Shown piece by piece: positions 14,701 to 20,225 of a stretch of 20,225 nt of DNA. The stretch comes from JABSOG01 sp041583135 (GTDB lineage Bacteria > Pseudomonadota > Gammaproteobacteria > Enterobacterales > Alteromonadaceae), in NCBI GenBank assembly GCA_041583135.1, contig JBFHGJ010000105.1, positions 1-20,225 on the forward strand, read 5' to 3'. The translations under genes and the position numbers were made by a program. The number at the start of each line of letters is the position of its first letter. The stretch's first letter is position 1. A model generated the notes under the pieces. The model was given only the letters and a program-made list of their open reading frames with translations, did not search any database and was not told where the DNA came from.

Positions 14701-16770
14701 AAGAACCGACGGCGCAGTGAACTGTGTGGACAATTGCTCTGTGGTGCTTAACGTAACCGACGGGCCAGACAATTGCTGCCATTGATAAGTGAGGTTATCG
14801 ATACCGAGATCATCAATGGCAGCAGCCGTTAACGTCACCAACACTTGCTCATCAACGGTTTGATCATTGCCCGCCAAAGCAATAGGCGGGCTGTTTTTAC
14901 GCAGCATTGATAGCGAGGTGCTGGCAGATTGAGTCGCCCCTTCGTTATCGGTGACGGTCAGCTTAAAGCTGGCCTGCTCATCAGCGCCTACTTCTGGCAC
15001 GATAAAGCTGGCATTGGCTTGATTGGCACCGATTAAAGTCACCGCAGAGCCATTTGTTTGTGTCCACTGATATGACGTAATTGTCCCATCGCTATCTTGA
15101 CTGCTTGAGGTCAACTCAATGGTAGAACCGGCGATGGCAGAGCCTGAGTTGTCCACTGTCACCGTTGGTAAAACATTGACCGGGTTTACGGTTACATCGG
15201 TCGATTGGCTGGCGGTTATGCCATGGCTATCGGTCACTGTGATTTCAAAGCTTAAGGTTTGCGCTCCTTCACTTTGTAAAACCACAGGCGCCTTGAAACT
15301 GGCATTGGCAGAGTCGGCGCCAGTAAGCGAGACGTTTGTGCCAGCGGTTTGACGCCACTGGTAGGCAGCAATGCCATAGTCATCGGTAGCGCTGACAGAC
15401 AAATGCACCGCACTTTGTTCATCAACGGTTTGATTGTCCAGCGCAGCGACTTGTGGCGCGGTATTGGCAGGAAGCACTACAACCTCAGTGCTGGCGGTGC
15501 TCATTCCTAGCTCATTATCAGTAACATCGACGGCAAAGGTCAGCGTTGTCTTAGCTGCGACCATAGGTGCTATCATCATGGCCGTAGCACTGTCGGTTTG
15601 AGCGAGCTGAGCTGCGGGGCCACCAGTTTGTCGCCATTGATACTGGTTTATCGTGCCATCACTATCGTGCGCCGTAACGCTAAGCTCGGAGCTATACCCC
15701 GACTCTAACGCTGCGACACTACTCACTTGAACGCTGGGTAAGCTGTTGTTTGGCGTAACACTAAGGTTTAGTGTGCCAGTTGTAGCGGCATTATCGCTGT
15801 CGGTGACCACAACCTGAAAAGTCAATAATTGCTCACCTTCAGTGGCCAAAACCGTAGGGGTAGTAAAACTCACGTCTTTGCTATCGGCATTGCTCAGTTC
15901 AACAGCAGCGCCTTGGGTTTGTGTCCAGTGATAACTGGTAATGGCAAGGTCATCGCTGGCTGAGACAGACAAGGTTGTTGCGGTTTGCTCTGGTGCCGTT
16001 TGCGGTGTCAGCTCGGCGATTACCGGTGGTACATTCACCCCAACAATATTAAGGCTCAATTGTTGCTCCGCAGTGGCTTGCTTATCGTCGCTAACCTTGA
16101 GCTTGAATACCACAGGGCTATCGAGGCGAACGGCTGGCGTAACAAAGCGGGCATTGGCGGTATCGGCCGCAATTAAATCAATCTCTGGACCAGAGATTTG
16201 CTGCCACTGATAGGCAACGATTTCACCATCGCTATCTTGCGCATCGGCATTGAGCACAATTTCCTCGTCGGCATTGGCAGCACTAGGTGCAAAGAGCGTT
16301 AAAACCGGTAGATGGTTGTTAGGTTGTATCACAACCGAGAGATCAGCCGAACTTTGAGCCCCGTCGTCATCGCTAACGGTGAGCCTAAATGTGAGGGACT
16401 GTGCGGCTTGGTCAAAATGGACGACAGGTGTGGCAAAACGAGCAATCGCGGTATCGGCATCAAATAGCTCAACGGCAACACCGGCGGTTTGACTCCACTG
16501 ATAGCTTAAAGAGCTGCTGGAGTCATCGCTGGCGCTAACCCGCAGACTAACCTCTTGCTGTCCATACTCGATAGTTTGATTGGCTTGCTCAACCGCTATT
16601 ACCGGCGGTTGATTAGGCGTTGTCTCACCGCCGCCATTATCGCCATTGCCGGGCGCAGAAACACCGCCAGCGCTACCACCACTACCACCACTACCACCGC
16701 AAGCAACTAATGAAAGCCCCATTGAAAGCACAGCTACAGCCTTCAATACACTGATATTATTAGATCCCAT
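11797..16770 (-). CDS. Giant lipoprotein with PKD-like repeats and FG-GAP/VCBS propeller
   Basis: This encodes a 1657-residue lipoprotein, probably surface-exposed. Residues 1-24 are a lipoprotein signal peptide with lipobox LVAC (Cys24), followed by a Gly/Ser-rich linker to about 52. Residues 53-816 hold eight PKD/REJ-type repeats of 93-99 residues, each with a YxW core. A divergent Ig-like segment (about 817-925) leads to a C-terminal region with about nine calcium loops of the FG-GAP/VCBS type (such as DVDRDGFTDL, DIDRDGLQDL, DANDDGMTDI, DIDGDGDDDL), predicted to fold as a beta-propeller. I chose ATG 16770 because it follows AGGAAG and starts a perfect lipoprotein signal. The open frame runs on to 16956, but that extension has no signal peptide and covers the predicted promoter. 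Such proteins are known as adhesins or glycan-binding surface proteins; the ligand is unknown. It is divergent from the beta-helix protein gene. Confidence 0.9.
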   Translation of the reverse strand: MGSNNISVLKAVAVLSMGLSLVACGGSGGSGGSAGGVSAPGNGDNGGGETTPNQPPVIAVEQANQTIEYGQQEVSLRVSASDDSSSSLSYQWSQTAGVAVELFDADTAIARFATPVVHFDQAAQSLTFRLTVSDDDGAQSSADLSVVIQPNNHLPVLTLFAPSAANADEEIVLNADAQDSDGEIVAYQWQQISGPEIDLIAADTANARFVTPAVRLDSPVVFKLKVSDDKQATAEQQLSLNIVGVNVPPVIAELTPQTAPEQTATTLSVSASDDLAITSYHWTQTQGAAVELSNADSKDVSFTTPTVLATEGEQLLTFQVVVTDSDNAATTGTLNLSVTPNNSLPSVQVSSVAALESGYSSELSVTAHDSDGTINQYQWRQTGGPAAQLAQTDSATAMMIAPMVAAKTTLTFAVDVTDNELGMSTASTEVVVLPANTAPQVAALDNQTVDEQSAVHLSVSATDDYGIAAYQWRQTAGTNVSLTGADSANASFKAPVVLQSEGAQTLSFEITVTDSHGITASQSTDVTVNPVNVLPTVTVDNSGSAIAGSTIELTSSSQDSDGTITSYQWTQTNGSAVTLIGANQANASFIVPEVGADEQASFKLTVTDNEGATQSASTSLSMLRKNSPPIALAGNDQTVDEQVLVTLTAAAIDDLGIDNLTYQWQQLSGPSVTLSTTEQLSTQFTAPSVLISEQAQTLIFALTVTDSDGAVATDQVQVVVNPVNTDPVVDAFTRQFSVAGDTVQIAAVATDSDGSIAQYQWLQTGGTNVELSNAAGAEVRFTAPAGIKEKLSFSVIATDNEGATASQSVDVFVSNDSDNQNFVDTQEQVDALSGGATTIHWDLVSPEVSGFSSVVAASAKLEQITGSETLKVTMVENRQAIIEVPAVISGSETYQFELTLASEDGKEAKTTIEIVIKALQSQFAARETLQQADKDYAYRSSFALDVDRDGFTDLLGVSSGGDLWQWHKNLAGAELERTPRPFLVDDEQFKGYFYLLDIDRDGLQDLVYRTKSSLVLEFALNTQQGFITAGQIGTADDKLFSFKSVINPINDELTLYFSQTFSSKDYRLTSFSYVNGAFVRRDEFEGGHLQFVVNSLNSCDLNHDGVNELYTPRYNPYGYFSPNDRKTEILVSFADDNFQSVTSIFDTKADGISALCYDNRLIVTQWTKVDDIERRIEHFEVTYNSQSAGFEIAALPQALSFLTSSVTLLDANDDGMTDIITSSYGNFVESIWLAKSPQSLQFTKHRFSEQKCRFSWYEEAKQQRLICSNSGLVVSKVDATEADKALSLSTVGGRKIVSVSVKGNKLLIKHVDESNQQNLELKQMSQGQLEVWTEFSLSNVLGTPYMLDTNKDGIDDFVYVVEDEVTETYDVRLSLGSGPGFLPAQSLLTFTADDLIPYPGAPFLRTPYLMNVSDIDKDGWPELGIALLGNNYEGYYKLYGFDAATQQYTTLPAFGYSMVEAYTDRHFYGDVTNDQFKDVIWFNRSFGGCQGSYYGCGYLNYRKVDSMSETSEWTVFLDADNYGLRALNFWDVNQDGRQSLFINLQTTPLSTYLFNFDDNGGFREQHLDKHLEFAATLVSGGPKYYIDTRQDRKLMVYRYEPALAQFVTHMQLPMHRIMEASNEQERFMFDIDGDGDDDLITWDQGGVFWYQNMGPQQ
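14323..16614 (-). repeat. Array of eight PKD-like repeats in ABABABAB order
   Basis: Repeats begin at residues 53, 152, 246, 342, 436, 532, 626 and 724 of the lipoprotein. Odd repeats are 99, 96, 96 and 98 residues long, have a DD-type loop and a longer Q-T/S/L-L-x-F segment. Even repeats are 94, 94, 94 and 93 residues long, have DSDGxI before the YQW core and a shorter loop. The ancestral duplicated unit is therefore a pair of about 190 residues. Confidence 0.8.
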
Positions 16771-16828
16771 GATACTCTTCCTGTTGTAACTAAACCCAAT
16801 CGCTACTAAACATCGTGCTGTAACGCGC

Positions 16829-16837
16829 ATTCTAGCA
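16829..16837 (-). promoter_or_regulatory. Extended -10 promoter of the lipoprotein gene
   Basis: On the minus strand TGC-TAGAAT is an extended -10 element, the hexamer matching five of six consensus bases. No good -35 is found 16-18 bases upstream, as is common for extended -10 promoters. It lies about 60 bases upstream of the ATG at 16770. Confidence 0.4.
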
Positions 16838-16903
16838 AGAGTTGTTACGATTTTTCTATTTTTATCCGCTGAATTTTTGCAGGTAGTGTCCTCGAACAAA
16901 TAT

Positions 16904-16932
16904 TTGAAAGGGCAACAACAAAGTGCTAGATT
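16904..16932 (+). promoter_or_regulatory. Predicted sigma70 promoter of the beta-helix protein gene
   Basis: TTGAAA (16904-16909) and TAGATT (16927-16932) are separated by exactly 17 bases. The -35 matches five of six and the -10 four of six consensus bases. The transcript would start near 16939, about 40 bases before the ATG. Confidence 0.55.
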
Positions 16933-16939
16933 CTGCTGC

Positions 16940-16958
16940 GCGTGAATTGCACGCAATT
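16940..16958. promoter_or_regulatory. Overlapping palindromes at the transcript start (operator candidate)
   Basis: Two perfect inverted repeats share bases: GCGTG-AATTG-CACGC (16940-16954) and AATTGC-AC-GCAATT (16945-16958). They begin at the expected transcript start of the beta-helix gene, a typical repressor position. In RNA they would be mutually exclusive hairpins. Confidence 0.45.
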
Positions 16959-16980
16959 TGTACTAAAGGAAATGTTACTT

Positions 16981-19900
16981 ATGAAGGCTTGTCGAAAACA
17001 CCTATTAAACTCGAGCGCAATTTCTCTCGCGCTACTATCCTCTTTTTCAATTTACGCCAATAGCTTGCCGGTTGCTAACCCCGACTCGGTGACAGTCAAT
17101 GAAGACAGCTATATCTCTTTTGATCCGGTGCAAAACGACACCGATCCAGATGGCGATACGATATTCCTCCACAGTGTCGTAACACTGCCAAATCATGGCT
17201 ATGGCGGTAAGCATGGTCCGTTGGTAAAATACCAACCCAACCCCAACTTTTGTGGCACTGACAGTTTGGAATACTATGTATCCGACGGCTCACCCAACCC
17301 AAGCAAAGGTTTAGTCAGTATCACGGTAAACTGCGTCAATGATAAGCCACAAGGCGCAGATGACAGCATGACCGTAACCGAAGACTCAATGGCGTCGATT
17401 GATCCGGTGCTCAACGATACCGATATCGATGGCGACACGCTGACATTGCACAGCGTCAAAACCCAGCCAAGCTTTGGCACAGCCGGTAAATATGGCAACG
17501 TCGTCAAATACTGGCCCAATCCAAACTTCTGTGGCAGCGACAGTTTTGAATACTACGTTACCGACGGTAACCCCAATCCAGGCAGCGCCCGCGTCTATGT
17601 TTCGGTAACCTGTGTCAACGACACACCACAGGCTTTTAACAATAACCTCAGTCTGGTTGAGGACAATATCGCGACGATTAATCCGATTATCGACGACACA
17701 GATGCCGATGGCGACTCGCTCTTTTTACAAGGCATTAAAACCTATCCAGTTTCTGGCACGGTAACATTCAACAGCAACACAATTGAATACCGCCCTAACC
17801 AGAACTTTTGTGGTAGCGATAGCTTGGAATATTATGTTTCCGACGGGCAAAGCGTGGCCAGCGCACGAATTGACGTGTCAGTACAATGCGTCAACGAATT
17901 GCCTGTCGCAGTAGATGACCATATTACGGTATATGAAGACAGCTACACCTTAGCCAACCTCACCGCCAATGATATTGATGTTGATGGTGATGCTTTGTAC
18001 GTACACAGCATTAAAAGACAGGGATATCACGGCGTAGCCAAAAGAGAAGGCAACTTGGTTAGGTATCAACCAGATCACGACTTTTGTGGTACTGATAGTT
18101 TTGAATACTATACCAACGACTATACCTCAGGCTTAGATGACGCCTTAGTTACCGTAACGGTTACATGTATCAATGAGATCCCGGTAGCAGTAGACAATAC
18201 TATCGATGTGATCAAAGGGAGCTTTGTATCGTTTAGTCCACTTATCAACGATTACGACACCGATATCGGCGAAACGCTGGAAATGATTGGTATTGAGCAA
18301 CCTCCGACTAACGGCAACGCTACGTTGTCTGGTGACATTTTAACCTACACACCTAACCCTTTGTATTGTGGTAATGACAGCTTGGTCTACAGAATGAGTG
18401 ACTCAAACGGCTACAATAACCTCGCAACAGTGACCTTTAACATAGACTGCACGGAGCCTGTGACCTTGTCTTGTCCATCAGGCACAGCTGATTGCTCGGC
18501 CAACCTGACAACGGCTATCAACGATGCCATTAATCTCAGCAGGCCATTACACATACCGGCCACAACCGTGCACTTACCCAACACCTTCACCTACGATTTA
18601 GCCGGCAACAGCCTTAGAATTGTCGGTGTATCAACAAATCATTCTGTATTTAACGCACGCAGCATCAACATTCAAAATGCAGGCACATTGGAAGTTAAAA
18701 ACATTAAGATAGACGGCGACCTTTACAACAATCTCGATGCCAACGGCAACTGGGATTACGTCAATAAAGATAGCAACCTGTTATACGTATCTAACGCCCA
18801 GCGATTGGATATCGGCTACAGCATCTTTGTTAACGCTGGTTTGACAGGCGTGCTACTGAATAATGCTTCGGCGTTCGACTTTCACCACAACACCGTCAAG
18901 AACATGGGCCTGTCCCAAACCACACTAGAGACCGGTGCCTACGGCGACGTACGCCAAGGTACAGGGTTTGTTACCACCAACAGCCGAAACGGTTTTGTCT
19001 ATGACAACACCATTGAAGACATTTTCCAAATTGGCCTGTTGATCGCTCAAAACCTTTCAGGTGCCAGCCAATGCGGTGACAGCAGCAATATTCTGGTGTT
19101 GAAAAATAGAGTCATTGGCGCATTAGATAATGGTATTCGCGTTGAGCGACAAGACAGCTGTGTCGATAGTGGCGTTTTGGTAAACCACGTAACAGTAAAA
19201 GACAACACAGTCATCAATACCGAAGACAGCGGCATTCGTTTGAACGGTTTAAACCTAAGTGCTGTTGGTAACCATATCTATGCAGACCCTAGCAGAACGT
19301 TTAAATTCTGTAACACGACAGCACGCAATGTAGCACAGTGCACAACTGAGTCTTTTGCCAACACCCGTGGTATCAAGTCTGATGGCTTGCAATCAACGGC
19401 CTTACTCGGCAATCAGATATTTACAGCCCCATATAAGCCTGATTACTTGGCGGATTATTCACTGCACAATAGCCTCGCGGGCTATTCCGTCATCGCCGGA
19501 AATAAAATTGAAGGCATGGTTCACGGTATCACCTTGCAAGCCTCTTTTGCCGACGTTGAGAACAACACAATAGTATGGAACACTGTAAAAAATATTGGCC
19601 ACACCGGTATTCGAGTGATCCCGAATCCAGCCAGCCGTGAAAAAACGACATGGGGGGACGGAGGCGTACCTTATCCAAAAGCAGTCAACAACAACTATAT
19701 CGGCCGTAATACCATAGAAGCGGCCGTGCTGGGTGTTGAAGTTTCAGGTCGCTTATCACTGCCAAAAGAACCAGGATACCCAGAGACAGGCGACACGCCA
19801 ATATTTGCGTACAACAACACGGTACAGGACAATGTTATCAAACAAACCGATACCAACGACAACTCATACGCACCACTGGTTGTAAAAAGAGTCGATAATG

Positions 19901-20225
19901 TCGATTTGCTTGGTAACTGTGTAGAGAATGAGTCGGTTTCAGGTGTTGTTCAAGTGTATAAAGGACTCAACGTTGACATCAAAAACAACACCTTTTATAA
20001 CCGCTACCGACAACCGGCTGAAACCATGCCTTGGAGCGGCGTATATTTGATGGACGTACCAGAGAACAATCAACAGTGCAGTGATGTTCTTGTCCAAAAG
20101 AATACGTTCTTCAACATCAGCAGTGAATTCTATTTTCATAATTCAGATACTAAAGTATCCTGCGTTGGCAGCGAAAACCCAGTGATACGACAAGCTCAAG
20201 TCGCTGGTTGCCCAACAGTAAGGGC
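16981..20225 (+). CDS. Secreted cadherin-like repeat/parallel beta-helix protein (3' end outside window)
   Basis: This reading frame has no stop from 16981 to the window end, so at least 1081 residues are encoded and the C terminus is missing. Residues 1-26 form a signal peptide (ISLALLSSFSIYA). Residues 28-490 hold five cadherin-like/Ig-like repeats of 92-93 residues, each with an NDxDxDGD-type calcium segment in most copies, FCGxDSxEYY and a closing CVN. Every repeat has exactly two cysteines 26-27 residues apart (91/118, 184/211, 277/303, 369/396, 463/490), probably disulfides. From about 491 to the window end, recurrent short strands of the N-x-I/V-x-x-N/T type with N-N-T-V/I turns indicate a right-handed parallel beta-helix, as in polysaccharide lyases and phage-tail-like adhesins. 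No catalytic site could be identified. Start: ATG 16981, with AAGGA ten bases upstream; an in-frame ATG at 16972 is too close to it. It is divergent from the giant lipoprotein gene. Confidence 0.88.
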   Translation, partial: MKACRKHLLNSSAISLALLSSFSIYANSLPVANPDSVTVNEDSYISFDPVQNDTDPDGDTIFLHSVVTLPNHGYGGKHGPLVKYQPNPNFCGTDSLEYYVSDGSPNPSKGLVSITVNCVNDKPQGADDSMTVTEDSMASIDPVLNDTDIDGDTLTLHSVKTQPSFGTAGKYGNVVKYWPNPNFCGSDSFEYYVTDGNPNPGSARVYVSVTCVNDTPQAFNNNLSLVEDNIATINPIIDDTDADGDSLFLQGIKTYPVSGTVTFNSNTIEYRPNQNFCGSDSLEYYVSDGQSVASARIDVSVQCVNELPVAVDDHITVYEDSYTLANLTANDIDVDGDALYVHSIKRQGYHGVAKREGNLVRYQPDHDFCGTDSFEYYTNDYTSGLDDALVTVTVTCINEIPVAVDNTIDVIKGSFVSFSPLINDYDTDIGETLEMIGIEQPPTNGNATLSGDILTYTPNPLYCGNDSLVYRMSDSNGYNNLATVTFNIDCTEPVTLSCPSGTADCSANLTTAINDAINLSRPLHIPATTVHLPNTFTYDLAGNSLRIVGVSTNHSVFNARSINIQNAGTLEVKNIKIDGDLYNNLDANGNWDYVNKDSNLLYVSNAQRLDIGYSIFVNAGLTGVLLNNASAFDFHHNTVKNMGLSQTTLETGAYGDVRQGTGFVTTNSRNGFVYDNTIEDIFQIGLLIAQNLSGASQCGDSSNILVLKNRVIGALDNGIRVERQDSCVDSGVLVNHVTVKDNTVINTEDSGIRLNGLNLSAVGNHIYADPSRTFKFCNTTARNVAQCTTESFANTRGIKSDGLQSTALLGNQIFTAPYKPDYLADYSLHNSLAGYSVIAGNKIEGMVHGITLQASFADVENNTIVWNTVKNIGHTGIRVIPNPASREKTTWGDGGVPYPKAVNNNYIGRNTIEAAVLGVEVSGRLSLPKEPGYPETGDTPIFAYNNTVQDNVIKQTDTNDNSYAPLVVKRVDNVDLLGNCVENESVSGVVQVYKGLNVDIKNNTFYNRYRQPAETMPWSGVYLMDVPENNQQCSDVLVQKNTFFNISSEFYFHNSDTKVSCVGSENPVIRQAQVAGCPTVR
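17062..18450 (+). repeat. Five tandem cadherin-like repeats, each with a cysteine pair
   Basis: Boundaries fall at residues 28, 121, 214, 306 and 399 of the protein, ending at 490. Repeats 1 and 2 are closest to each other (both with FDPVQNDTD or IDPVLNDTD type openings). Repeat 5 is the most divergent, losing the DG of the calcium segment and the EYY aromatic cluster. Confidence 0.75.

Noticed and set aside
16771..16956. N-terminal extension of the giant lipoprotein frame
   Set aside because: The extension lacks signal-peptide character and covers the predicted promoter; ATG 16770 has AGGAAG and starts a perfect lipoprotein signal.

Overview
The window looks like chromosomal DNA of a marine gammaproteobacterium, most likely Alteromonadales-like (Alteromonas, Colwellia, Shewanella and relatives). 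The reasons are the TonB-dependent receptor, a BCCT-type transporter, large secreted PKD/FG-GAP and cadherin-like/beta-helix proteins, and a moderate base composition. The taxon is inferred from gene content only. I see no tRNA, rRNA, CRISPR array, transposase or attachment site.

Left part (1-8060, minus strand). Three genes point the same way: a four-part 1188-residue enzyme (adenylation domain, carrier domain, PLP-dependent alpha-oxoamine synthase, unassigned C-terminal domain), then a BCCT transporter, then a TonB-dependent receptor ending at a hairpin at the window edge. The enzyme appears to be a stand-alone NRPS-like synthase that would activate an amino-acid-like substrate on a carrier and condense it with a second amino acid to give an alpha-aminoketone. 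Upstream of it is a compact control region: a sigma70-like promoter with a LacI-family-type operator in its spacer, a second operator exactly 42 bp away centre to centre, and a third palindrome midway between them. BCCT and receptor are 31 bases apart and probably co-transcribed. BCCT may have its own promoter.

Middle part (8061-11796). On the plus strand are a small exported protein with eight cysteines in 19 residues, behind a promoter overlapped by an inverted repeat, and a secreted matrixin-like protein whose zinc motif reads QEIGH instead of HEIGH. A strong terminator follows. On the minus strand is an exported metallo-beta-lactamase-fold protein with an intact metal site.

Right part (11797-20225). 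A divergent pair of large surface proteins shares a 210-bp control region. Leftward is a 1657-residue lipoprotein with eight PKD-like repeats in a strict ABABABAB pattern, then about nine FG-GAP/VCBS calcium loops. Rightward is a secreted protein, open at the window edge (more than 1081 residues), with five cadherin-like repeats, each carrying one cysteine pair, and then a long parallel beta-helix. A sigma70-like promoter with overlapping palindromes at the expected transcript start precedes it.

The best candidate for an undescribed system is the A-T-AOS synthase with its twin-operator promoter and the two adjacent transporters.
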